Shown here piece after piece: positions 1-8,159 of a stretch of 64,000 nucleotides of DNA. Origin of the DNA: Chitinophagaceae bacterium. GTDB lineage: Bacteria > Bacteroidota > Bacteroidia > Chitinophagales > Chitinophagaceae. Position numbers and translations under genes: made by a program. Under the pieces are notes generated by a model. The model saw only the letters and a program-made list of their open reading frames with translations, had not been told where the DNA came from and searched no databases. Location: assembly GCA_016703625.1 (NCBI GenBank), contig JADJBP010000001.1, positions 62,001 to 126,000 on the forward strand, read 5' to 3'. The stretch's first letter is position 1; each line of letters opens with the position of its first letter.

Positions 1-1
1 T

Positions 2-1348
2 TCCGGCAACATATTACAGCATTTTACCAAAGAGAACGGGCTGCCTGATGAATGTATTTATGCTATGGTTTTTGATAACGGGGGGTTGCTCTGGTGCAGT
101 ACCAATAAGGGGATATTCAGGTTAAACCCGGATAACAGTATCCTTCAACTGACAAAAGAAGATGGCCTGCAGGAAAATGAATTCAACACGAATACTGTTG
201 CAAAAACGGATGATGGCGAAATATTCTTTGGCGGGGTAAACGGCATCAGCAGCTTTTATCCCGCAGCCATCAGCAGTTATGCCGAAAAGATAAACCTGTT
301 TTTTACTAAAATTAAAATAAATAACGAAGAAGCTTTTAAAGATACCGCTGTATGGAAAATCAAAAAGATCGATTTGCCATATGATCAAAATTCCCTGGCG
401 TTTGATTTTATAGCCATGGCAAACAATAACCCCGGCCAGTACATTTACCAGTATAAAATGGAAGGGATCGATAGAACATGGATACAGAACAGCGGCCTGC
501 AAACCGTACGCTATTTTTTGCCGCCCGGAGAATATGTTTTTAAAATATATGCCTCCCGTTTTTTTGATAAGGACGCAAAATCCATGAAAGAGATCCGCAT
601 CACCATCCACCCGCCTTTCTGGAAAACCTGGTGGTTTATAACAGCTGTAATTGCATTGGCCCTGGCTGCCCTGGCATATGCTATTAACCGGTATAATAAA
701 AAAAAGTACCAGGCAAAACTGGCCGTGCTGGAGCATGAACACCGCATTCAGCTTGAACGGGAACGTATCAGTCGCGACCTGCACGACAGTATTGGAGCTT
801 ATGCCAATGCGGTTTTATACAATACAGAATTGCTGCAAAAAGAAACAGGTACCAGCGAAAAGAATGCGCTCATGAATGACCTTAAATTTGCTTCAAAAGA
901 CATTATAACCTCTTTGCGGGAAACGGTATGGGCTTTAAAAAAAGACAACTATTCGGCAGAAGAATGCTGGTTGCGGATCAAAAATTTTATGCAGGCGCTG
1001 GCCCGATATTATCCCGGTATACATTTTAAAGTAGAAGGAGAAGCTGCTGTTGAAAAACATTTACATCATACCAAAGCACTTAATGTGGTTAGAATTGTTC
1101 AGGAAGCAGTGACCAATGCAATAAAACATGCAGCAACCGGCAGCATCAACGTATCCAGTAATCAACACACCGGTAAATGGCAATTAACAGTGGAAGACGA
1201 TGGCAGCGGATTTGATTATGAAGCGATAATACTTACCGAAAGCGGCAATGGCCTGCTGAATATGCAGCAAAGGGCTATTGATTCCGGTTTAGACCTCACC
1301 GTAACCAGTATCCCGGGAAAAGGAACCGGCATCAGCATCCTGGTCTGA
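2..1348 (+). CDS. Two-component sensor histidine kinase, propeller/Y_Y_Y type (5' end outside window)
   Basis: The frame is open from base 2, and the residues before the first ATG at 65 already form a propeller repeat (FTKENGLPDECIY), so the gene starts upstream of the window. In order it shows the last propeller blade (IFRLNP), a Y_Y_Y domain (YQYKMEGIDRTW), one membrane helix near residues 190-208 counted from the ATG at 65, a HisKA_3 dimerisation region with phospho-acceptor His240 (SRDLHDSIGA), and an HATPase domain (VQEAVTNAIKHA, VEDDGSGFD, GNGLLNMQQRA). In this family the periplasmic propeller senses a ligand and the cytoplasmic kinase phosphorylates a NarL-type partner. The regulator gene follows 67 bases downstream on the same strand and is the likely partner. 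The ligand cannot be told from this fragment. Confidence 0.9.
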   Translation, partial: SGNILQHFTKENGLPDECIYAMVFDNGGLLWCSTNKGIFRLNPDNSILQLTKEDGLQENEFNTNTVAKTDDGEIFFGGVNGISSFYPAAISSYAEKINLFFTKIKINNEEAFKDTAVWKIKKIDLPYDQNSLAFDFIAMANNNPGQYIYQYKMEGIDRTWIQNSGLQTVRYFLPPGEYVFKIYASRFFDKDAKSMKEIRITIHPPFWKTWWFITAVIALALAALAYAINRYNKKKYQAKLAVLEHEHRIQLERERISRDLHDSIGAYANAVLYNTELLQKETGTSEKNALMNDLKFASKDIITSLRETVWALKKDNYSAEECWLRIKNFMQALARYYPGIHFKVEGEAAVEKHLHHTKALNVVRIVQEAVTNAIKHAATGSINVSSNQHTGKWQLTVEDDGSGFDYEAIILTESGNGLLNMQQRAIDSGLDLTVTSIPGKGTGISILV

Positions 1349-1415
1349 GACCGGGTACCTGTATGGATTATTATTTAAGAACATTTTTTTTCGAATATTT
1401 GTTTAATATAAGACC

Positions 1416-2091
1416 ATGGCCATAAAAGTTGCAATCATTGACGATAAAGCAAGTAACCGTAATATTTTAAAAGATAAATTACTGCGGCAGGGGCATTTTA
1501 TTATTACCCTGGTTGCAGAGGACGGGGAAGACTTTTTACAAAAGATGAAAAGCCTGCCAGCAGAAAAAATACCGGACGTGGCTTTGATGGACCTGGAAAT
1601 GCCGCATATGGACGGGGTGGATGCCATTGCTGCCGGGTCGGCCTTATTTCCATCCGTAAAATTTGTGGTACTCAGCATTTTTGATGATGAAGAAAAAATA
1701 TTCAAAGCCATTAAAGCCGGCGCTTTTGGTTATTTGCTGAAAGACGAAAGTGCCGAAAATATTACGGATGTGCTTTGGCAGATGCACGAAAGTGGCGCCG
1801 GTCCCATATCACCGGGCATAGCCCACAAGATCCTGCAACTGGTGCAAAACAATGTAATTACGCTGCAGCAGAAAACTGGCGATACGGGCACAAAAACTTT
1901 TTGACCTGACTTCCCGCGAAAGGGAAATACTGCAGCTTTTGGTAGAAGGGTTATCGTATAAAGAGATCGGCAATCATTTAGACATCAGTGCCAATACAGC
2001 CAAAAAACACGTGATCAATATCTACAACAAGCTGCATGTAAACAGCCGGGCACAGGCACTGCACCTGGCTTACCAAAAAGGATTATTGTAG
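1416..2091 (+). CDS. NarL/FixJ-type response regulator, frameshifted between receiver and HTH
   Basis: The first frame (1416-1904) encodes a CheY-like receiver: acidic pocket IIDDKASN, phosphorylated Asp in VALMDLEMPHMDG, Thr/Ser-region VVLSIFDD and Lys in YLLKDESAE. It stops at 1902. A second frame (about 1873-2091) then encodes a complete LuxR-type helix-turn-helix beginning LTSREREILQLL, with the recognition segment ISANTAKKHVINIYNKL. Together they make a normal regulator of about 225 residues, so a one-base shift lies around 1860-1900, beside the A5 run at 1892-1896. It follows the sensor kinase gene and probably takes phosphate from it. The shift is read as an assembly error because the HTH codons show no decay. 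A truly truncated receiver-only protein is the alternative. Confidence 0.8.
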
Positions 2092-2185
2092 GCTAAGAGC
2101 TCAAAGGTGAGGAAAGAGAAAGAAAGAGAAGGGCTCAACTCCCTTTCCCCGTTTTCTCTTTTTACTTCTTTGCTAAAATTTCTTT
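2092..2185. repeat. A/G-rich imperfect inverted repeat, same family as the cysS-side repeats
   Basis: Just after the regulator stop, GCTAAGAGCTCAAAGGTGAG opens a purine-rich arm. A pyrimidine-rich arm TTTTCTCTTTTTACTTCTTT closes it near 2152-2171. The same opening (GCTAAGAGG..AAAGTAGTAAAAGAGCTGAAG) and closing (TTTTCTCTTTTGACCTCTTAG) occur at 40258-40471, so this is a dispersed intergenic repeat rather than a private terminator. It could still fold at the end of the regulator transcript. No ORF here is credible. Confidence 0.5.
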
Positions 2186-2192
2186 TGGTTAT

Positions 2193-2383
2193 TTATTGTT
2201 TCACAAATTGCAACACCTGTTTTTCATCCACGCTTTGCAGATGCAGGCTGTATTTGCCGGCAGCTAAATTTTGTACGGGTACCCGATAGCAGCCGTGATG
2301 GTGTGACTGGTTGCAGGAATCGTTAATTTATGTATTATTGTCTTTGTTGTCAATAAAAGAACAGGATTGATAACCTGAATTAT
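2193..2383 (-). pseudogene. Relic of a T9SS C-terminal sorting domain
   Basis: Directly behind the stop of the VPS10-like gene, and in its own frame, the minus strand continues with NPVLLLTTKTIIHKLTIP and then, after one frame change near 2270, with VQNLAAGKYSLHL and a terminal LQFVKQ stop. The pattern NP..., hydrophobic strand, LAAGKYSLHL, terminal FVK is that of a type A sorting domain of the type IX secretion system. It may be the original tail of the upstream protein, cut off by the TAA at 2384, or the remains of another gene. The match is by eye and the first half is weak. Confidence 0.4.
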
Positions 2384-5300
2384 TTATTCTATCACTTTAT
2401 ATTCCTTAAACAAATTCACTTTGGTTGCTTCTACCATTTGGCGGTATGCCACCCATTTGCCGGTATAAAAATTATTTATTTTACCTGTAAGATCCTTTAT
2501 GGCTTTCTCTGCATTTTGGACCAACAGCTCTACCTGCGGCCCCGGCGACACCATTTTACTGCCAATGGATTGTTGTGCTGTTTGTAATAACGACCGTACG
2601 GTTAATTCATTGGTTCTGGTAATACCCTGTTCTGTAAACGTTTTTCCGCTGAACAGTTCACGGATGCTTTTTATTTCATCCTGAAGTTTAACCGTGGTTT
2701 TTCTTAAAGAATCAACATCTTTACCGCTAAGGCCTTTTAATTGCGCAATCATTTTGGCCAATACCTCATCACTCTCTGTAAGCTGGTCCAATCCTGTTGT
2801 TAACTTATCAGCAGATATTTTTAACCGGTCATACATTTTTCGCTGGGCCAGTTTTATTTCATTGCGGTTGCCTAAACGCGGATCATCTTTTATGGTAATT
2901 AACGTAGAATCAACACCATCCGCAAACGCCATTCTCAATTTATAAATACCCGGCAGCACCATATAACCTCCGGGTTCGGGTGTGCCTTGCTGTGGTTTTG
3001 GCGAACCCGGCTGGCGAAATCCCTTTTCTTCCATTCCCCAGTACATTTTGTTGAAACCGGAATCAACAGGCCAGCGTAAAGTTCTTATTAATTCATTATT
3101 CGAATTATATATGCTCACCATGGCACTATCGGTTCTTCTGCCACCGCCGCCACCGCCCCTGCCACCACGTCCGCCACCCGGTGGCGCTACAGCCGGAGTT
3201 GTTTGTTCAACCGGGATTTTGGCAGCTGTTTGTTTTGCAGCAGTATCGGGTTTAGGTTTATTTATGAAAAAAGAGATCGCAGCACCACGCCTCCTGTTTT
3301 CTCCATCATATAATCCATATGTGCTCCATTCATACCCGGTTGCAGCCCTGTATTGAGCCTGGTAAACTTCGGGGGTTGCAAAAACGGTTACCGGTTTTGT
3401 AAATAACATGCCTTTATTTGCGGCAGCTTTTCTTAACGGCCTGATATTATCCAGTACCCAAAGAGCCCGGCCAAATGTGGCGATCACCAGGTCGGCTTCA
3501 CGTTCCTGGATAGCAAGATCATAAGTAGAAACGGAAGGGTACCCGTTTTTAAACTGTTCGAATGACTGGCCGTTATCCAGGCTTATCCAAAGCCCGTTCT
3601 CTGTTCCAACAAAAATTAAATTGGGTTCTGCCGGGTCCTGCAGTACACATAAGGCATATCCCTTCACTTTATTTTCATCGATCATCTTCGTCCATGTTTT
3701 TCCATAATCTGTAGTACGGAAAATATACGGTTTCATATCTCCCCGTCGGTAATTATTGGCTACAACAAAAGCTTCGCCGGCATTATATACTGATGCCTTA
3801 ATTTGTGGTATCCAGCTACCGGCAGGCATTCCAGGTATTTTACCACGAAAGTTTGTCCATGTTTTTCCGCCATCCCTGGTCAGTTGTACATTACCATCAT
3901 CTGTGCCGGCCCAGATGGTTCCTTTTTCTTTTTTAGATGGTTCAATGGTGAGGATACTGCAATGCGTTTCTGCGCCGGTGATATCAAGTGTTAAACCGCC
4001 GGTATTTTGATAGGCTTTAATTTTTACAGTATCATTTGTAGTTAGATCGGGTGAAACAATTTCCCAGTTCACCCCTTTATCAATGCTCCTGTGCATATAT
4101 TGACTGCCGAAATAAATTGTTTTTTTATCAAAAGGATCCTGTGCAATGGCCGAGTTCCAGTTGAAACGGAGTTTGGTATTTGTGTCCAGCGCAGGCGGCC
4201 TGATGAACCAGCTTTCACCGGTCTTCCAGTTTCTTCTTCCAACACTGCCGCCCTGACTCATACTATATACCCAGTCAGCATCTTCCGGATCGGGCATTAC
4301 ATCAAAACCATCTCCACCACCCACGTTGCTCCAGTAATAATTACGAATGCCCCCGTTTGTCGAGGTATGGGCCGGGCCCAGACAGCTGCCGTTATCCTGC
4401 ATACCACCCATGACATTGTAGGGGATCTCATTGTCAACATTCACATGATAAAACTGGCCTACCGGTATTTTTTCATCAAAGACCCCGCTCTTTCCCCGGT
4501 CCCTGGATATACCAATACCACCGTCATTGCCTTCAATGATCAGGTTGGGGTTTTCCGGATTGATCCACCAGGCATGGTGATCAGGGTGTATACCTGAATA
4601 TGGGATCATGGTTGAAAAAGATTTACCGCCATCCTCGCTGAAAGTTACTGTTGAATGCACATCATAGATCCGGTTCTCATTTTTTGGATCAACATAAATT
4701 TCCTGGTAATAAAAGGGCCGGTCAGTAACCTGGGCCGCATCGCTGTTGATCAGTGTCCATTTAAATCCTCCGTCATCACTTTTGTACAAACCGTTTTTGG
4801 CTGCTTCTACTTTTGCGTATACCCTGTTTGGCATACTGCGGCTGATGGCAACACCAATCCTGCCAAGCTCGCCATCCGGCAAACCATCATCTTTGCTTAA
4901 TTTTTTCCAGTTCTTGCCTCCATCCAGTGTGATGAACAGCCCGCTTCCTTTACCGCCGCTCTTCAGGTTCCATGGTGTTCTTTTATACTGCCACATGGCT
5001 GCGATCAGTTTATTGGGGTTTGAGGGGTCCATAACCAGGTCGGCGCAACCGGTTGTATCATTGGCATACAAAATTTTATTCCAGGTTTCTCCGCCATCTG
5101 TTGTTTTAAAAACACCCCGTTCCGGGTGTTCGGCAAAAGGATTGCCAATAGCTGCTGCATAAACGGTATTGGGGTTAACCGGGTCCACCACCACACGATG
5201 TATGCAAATGGTCTTTTCCAGTCCCATCATTTTCCATGTTTTTCCACCATCCAGGCTTTTATAAATACCGGCGCCCAGGTTGAGTGAATTTCTCGGGTTG

Positions 5301-5631
5301 CCTTCACCGGTACCTACCCATACAACAGATGGATTTGATTGCTGAATGGCAATAGCCCCTATATTCTGTATCGGTTGTTCATCAAATACGGGTGACCAGG
5401 TTTGCCCGCTGTTTTCCGTTTTCCAGACACCGCCGCTTGCTGCACCCACATAAATGATATCGGGGTTGGTAACCACGGCGTCAATAGCTGTGATACGCCC
5501 GCTCATACCGGCCGGGCCGATACTGCGTGGTTTTAAATTTTTAAACTGGTCAAAAGATATTTTTTGCGAAGTACCTGGGTACTGAACGCAATGAAACAGA
5601 GGCTAAATATCAGCTGCAGTAGTTTTTTCAT
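2384..5631 (-). CDS. VPS10/sortilin-like BNR-propeller exoprotein, frameshift in the signal peptide
   Basis: The main frame gives about 1040 residues with at least ten Asp-box (BNR) motifs of the form S/T-x-D-x-G-x-x-W, for example SLDGGKTWKMM, TTDGGETWNKIL, TRDGGKTWTNF and SLDNGQSFEQF. They make up two propellers as in VPS10/sortilin-like 'glycosyl hydrolase' proteins of Bacteroidota. A glycine/arginine-rich linker lies near residue 730, followed by a beta domain and a helical C terminus. An ATG at 5631 encodes a classical signal peptide (MKKLLQLIFSLCFIAFS) in another frame. The frames meet at about 5565-5580, after which FDQFKNLKPRSIGPAGMSG leads into the first propeller. The product is therefore exported. 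Its ligand is unknown and no glycosidase residues can be assigned. A T9SS tail relic lies directly downstream. Confidence 0.85.
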
Positions 5632-5783
5632 GTTGAGTCTTTGAACAATGAAGGTGCAAAAAAAAGGTGAACCTGCAATAATAAATTGATGAATGGGCTT
5701 ATCCGGTTCAGCATACCGGTGTGCAGGGTAAAAATTACGGGATTTTAAAATATTTATATTTTATTTACAGCTTAAAATTATTG

Positions 5784-6275
5784 ATGATGAAATATGTACT
5801 TATTGCGATTATGTTTTTTTCTGCCGTATCAAATGCCCAGAAAATTTCAACCATATCCGGTAACGGAAAAAAACTGGTGGTTGCAGATATGAGTTTCATG
5901 GACCGTATTACCTGGGGTGGTTATGAACAGATCGGCAAAGCAGCTCAAAGTGAAACAGATGGTGTGGCCAATACCAGGGCTATTGTAGCTGCTGTTGGGA
6001 ATAACAGCGGTTATGATGGAAAGTTGTATGCAGCCAAAGTATGTGATACGCTTACCCTGGGCGGATATACTGACTGGTATTTACCCAGTAAAGATGAAAC
6101 AGATATCATTCACCTGAATTTTGAGCAACTGAAACTGGATGAGAAAATGACCATCTGGAGCTCAACTGAAGCAAACGGTACCCAGGCGGTAACCAAATAT
6201 TTTTACAGTGGCGCTTTTTACAACGTACAAAAAGTTGACCTGTGCCATTTGGTTTGTGTCAGGAAAGGGGATTGA
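5784..6275 (+). CDS. Secreted DUF1566 (Lcl C-terminal-like) protein
   Basis: The product is about 163 residues from the ATG pair at 5784/5787. An earlier in-frame start at 5721 would put 21 odd residues before a clear signal peptide (MKYVLIAIMFFSAVSNAQ), so it is not used. The C-terminal half carries the DUF1566/Lcl hallmark: TLGGYTDWYLPSKDE, IWSSTEANGTQA, FYSGAFYNVQK and a final VCVRKGD, which resembles the C-type-lectin-like fold of Legionella collagen-like proteins. It is probably periplasmic or on the surface. The role is unknown. It converges tail to tail with msrB, the two stop codons abutting at 6275/6276. Confidence 0.75.
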   Translation: MMKYVLIAIMFFSAVSNAQKISTISGNGKKLVVADMSFMDRITWGGYEQIGKAAQSETDGVANTRAIVAAVGNNSGYDGKLYAAKVCDTLTLGGYTDWYLPSKDETDIIHLNFEQLKLDEKMTIWSSTEANGTQAVTKYFYSGAFYNVQKVDLCHLVCVRKGD

Positions 6276-6836
6276 TCATTGTTTTTTGTCAAATTTTTCT
6301 TTGGCCTCGGCAGCTTTTTCAAAATCAAGGATCACCGAGTTTATGCAATAGCGTAAACCGGTGGGAGGAGGGCCGTCATCAAATACATGGCCTAAATGGG
6401 ACCTGCATTTGCCGCACATCACTTCGGTGCGTTTCATGCCATAAGTATTATCCGGTGCATAAATAATGCTGCTTTTGCTGATGGGTTCAAAAAAACTTGG
6501 CCAGCCGCAGTTGCTGTCGAACTTGCCATTGCTGTTGAATAAAGGATTTCCGCAGGCAGCACAGTAATAGGTTCCGCCTTCTTTATGGTCCCAGAATTTT
6601 CCGGTAAATGCCCTTTCGGTTCCCTTTTCACGGGCAATATTATACATCTGCCGGCAGGATCTTTTCCATTCTTCATTACTGATATCTACTTTGGCAGTAT
6701 CGGTTTTTGAAAAAACCGGGTGTACTTTTTTATTGGAATCCATATTAACTGAATTTGATTGTTTTGCCGGCGAGTTGTTACAGCCCGTGGCGATAAATGA
6801 AAACAGGATCGTGAAAAAAATCAATGGTTGCATCAT
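6276..6836 (-). CDS. msrB: Peptide-methionine (R)-S-oxide reductase, lipoprotein
   Basis: This 186-residue MsrB reduces methionine-R-sulfoxide in proteins. A lipoprotein signal ends in IATGC with Cys19 as lipid site, so the enzyme should be anchored in the envelope rather than cytosolic. The SelR domain is complete: zinc pairs CAAC and CGKC, the CGWPSF motif, GHVFDDGPPPTG, and the catalytic Cys in RYCINS. It ends abutting the DUF1566 gene on the other strand. A second methionine sulfoxide enzyme, MsrC-like, is coded at 42804-43275, so the window holds repair for both bound and free Met-R-O. Confidence 0.93.
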   Translation of the reverse strand: MMQPLIFFTILFSFIATGCNNSPAKQSNSVNMDSNKKVHPVFSKTDTAKVDISNEEWKRSCRQMYNIAREKGTERAFTGKFWDHKEGGTYYCAACGNPLFNSNGKFDSNCGWPSFFEPISKSSIIYAPDNTYGMKRTEVMCGKCRSHLGHVFDDGPPPTGLRYCINSVILDFEKAAEAKEKFDKKQ

Positions 6837-6945
6837 GATCTAACAAATTTCGGGTTAAATAGTTTCTTTTATGTACGAAATGAGGAGTTTTTAAGTTTTT
6901 AAACAGTGGATTAAAGCTGTTAATGAATATTTAAAGTACGAAGCT

Positions 6946-6953
6946 TATATTTG
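6946..6953 (+). promoter_or_regulatory. TATATTTG -7 box ahead of adk
   Basis: TATATTTG matches the Bacteroidota -7 consensus TAnnTTTG and ends 16 bases before the first adk ATG. A transcript starting about 6-8 bases later would have a leader of only about 10-20 bases. No good TTG at -33 is seen, so this rests on the -7 match alone. Confidence 0.4.
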
Positions 6954-6969
6954 CTGTCCTGACCAGGAC

Positions 6970-7554
6970 ATGAAACGTATGTTTAATTTAATATTATTTG
7001 GCCCTCCCGGGAGTGGAAAAGGTACACAAAGTGAAAAACTGATGGCCAGGTATGGATTAAAACACCTGAGTACCGGCGATTTATTGCGTTATGAGATCAG
7101 CCGCCAGACAGCTCTTGGCAAAGAAGCACAGAATTTTATGGATAAGGGGCAGCTTGTTCCGGATGAAGTGGTTATTGGCATGATCAGCTCTGCCCTGGAC
7201 GAAAACCCGGATGCAAAAGGATTTTTGTTCGACGGCTTTCCCCGCACATCGGCACAGGCAAAAGCCCTGGATGAATTATTAAAACTGAAAAAAGCGCCCA
7301 TTGCCGCTATGCTGGCTTTGGATGTAAGTGAAGAGGAACTGGTGAAACGCCTGGTAAAGAGAGGCGAAACGAGCGGGCGGAGTGATGATAACAATGAACA
7401 GGTGATCAGGGCCCGCATTGTGGAATACCATAATAAAACAGCTGTTGTTGCCGACTATTATAAACAGTTCAATAAAGTGGTTATGGTAAAGGGAGAAGGT
7501 ACCATTGATGATATTTTTAAAAGACTTTGTAAAGAAATAGATAAAAGAATATAA
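6970..7554 (+). CDS. adk: Adenylate kinase
   Basis: The product is 194 residues, or 191 if it starts at the second ATG (6979), which gives the usual MFNLILFGPPGSGKGTQ start. Adenylate kinase converts ATP and AMP to two ADP in the cytosol. The P-loop is GPPGSGKGTQ, the AMP-binding segment is STGDLLRYEIS, FDGFPRT is the NMP-domain signature, and the LID is the short form without zinc cysteines (GETSGRSDD), followed by the Arg-rich QVIRARIVEYH. It is preceded by a TATATTTG box and followed by a strong hairpin terminator, so it looks like a single-gene transcript. Start choice is the only doubt. Confidence 0.96.
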   Translation: MKRMFNLILFGPPGSGKGTQSEKLMARYGLKHLSTGDLLRYEISRQTALGKEAQNFMDKGQLVPDEVVIGMISSALDENPDAKGFLFDGFPRTSAQAKALDELLKLKKAPIAAMLALDVSEEELVKRLVKRGETSGRSDDNNEQVIRARIVEYHNKTAVVADYYKQFNKVVMVKGEGTIDDIFKRLCKEIDKRI

Positions 7555-7579
7555 CCGGATCTTTGTCCCATTATTGCAA

Positions 7580-7605
7580 GCATCCCTTTTTCGGGGTGCT
7601 TTTTT
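7580..7605 (+). terminator. Intrinsic terminator of adk
   Basis: GCATCCC and GGGGTGC form a 7-bp stem (one G-U pair) around a 6-base loop, followed by six T. It sits 26 bases after the adk stop and 29 bases before the next start. Confidence 0.8.
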
Positions 7606-7633
7606 ATTTACATTGTGTAACTAAAAACTTTTT

Positions 7634-8101
7634 ATGGATGTACAGAAATTAAATTTTATTACGGAAGCATGTATTCCGCTGTTTAAAAGGTTAACAGCCG
7701 GCGCTATGGGTAATTGGGGAAAAATGAATGGCCAGCAGGCGGTTGAGCATGTAGCTGCATTTTTCTATGTATCGTCCGGGAAAATAAAATTTGACCTGGT
7801 AACCCCCGTTGAACACCTGCCTAAGTTTAAGGAGTTCCTGTTAAGTAATAAGCCATTCAGGGAAAACACAAAAGCGCCGGAAAATGTAATTGGCGAAGAA
7901 CCCCTGCCCTTGCGGCATGGCAGTATGGAGGAGTCGTTGGAGGACCTAACCAGATCCATTATTGATTTTAATAATTATTTTAAGGAGCACGCCGGTACAA
8001 AAACCCTTCACCCGGTTTTTGGCGAACTGGATCATGAAGAATGGGTTTTACTGCATTATAAACATGTAACCCATCATTTGCGGCAGTTTGGATTGATATA
8101 A
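7634..8101 (+). CDS. DUF1569 (DinB-like fold) protein
   Basis: The product is 155 residues with no signal peptide. It resembles the DUF1569 family, a four-helix DinB-type fold: GNWGKMNGQQAVEHV near the N terminus, and a C-terminal HYKHVTHHLRQFGLI whose histidines sit where DinB proteins bind metal. Homologues in Bacteroidota often lie beside phenylacetate-degradation genes, and here paaZ starts 58 bases downstream on the same strand. That neighbourhood suggests a role connected with the pathway or its thiol/CoA chemistry, but none is proven. Family assignment is from the motifs only. Confidence 0.65.
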   Translation: MDVQKLNFITEACIPLFKRLTAGAMGNWGKMNGQQAVEHVAAFFYVSSGKIKFDLVTPVEHLPKFKEFLLSNKPFRENTKAPENVIGEEPLPLRHGSMEESLEDLTRSIIDFNNYFKEHAGTKTLHPVFGELDHEEWVLLHYKHVTHHLRQFGLI

Positions 8102-8159
8102 AGTATTTAAGCAGGAGGCATAAAGCCTCTTTTGTTTTTAATCTAACTTAGCAGCATAA

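Noticed and set aside
122..784. 220-residue ORF on the minus strand
   Set aside because: It is antisense to the kinase gene, whose product has clear domain motifs. The ORF has Cys/Phe-rich composition without domain pattern.
2107..2289. 60-residue ORF on the plus strand
   Set aside because: It overlaps the A/G-rich repeat and the T9SS relic and has no domain pattern of its own.
4091..5162. Several plus-strand ORFs over the VPS10-like gene
   Set aside because: They are shadows of a long real gene; none has a signal peptide or family motif.
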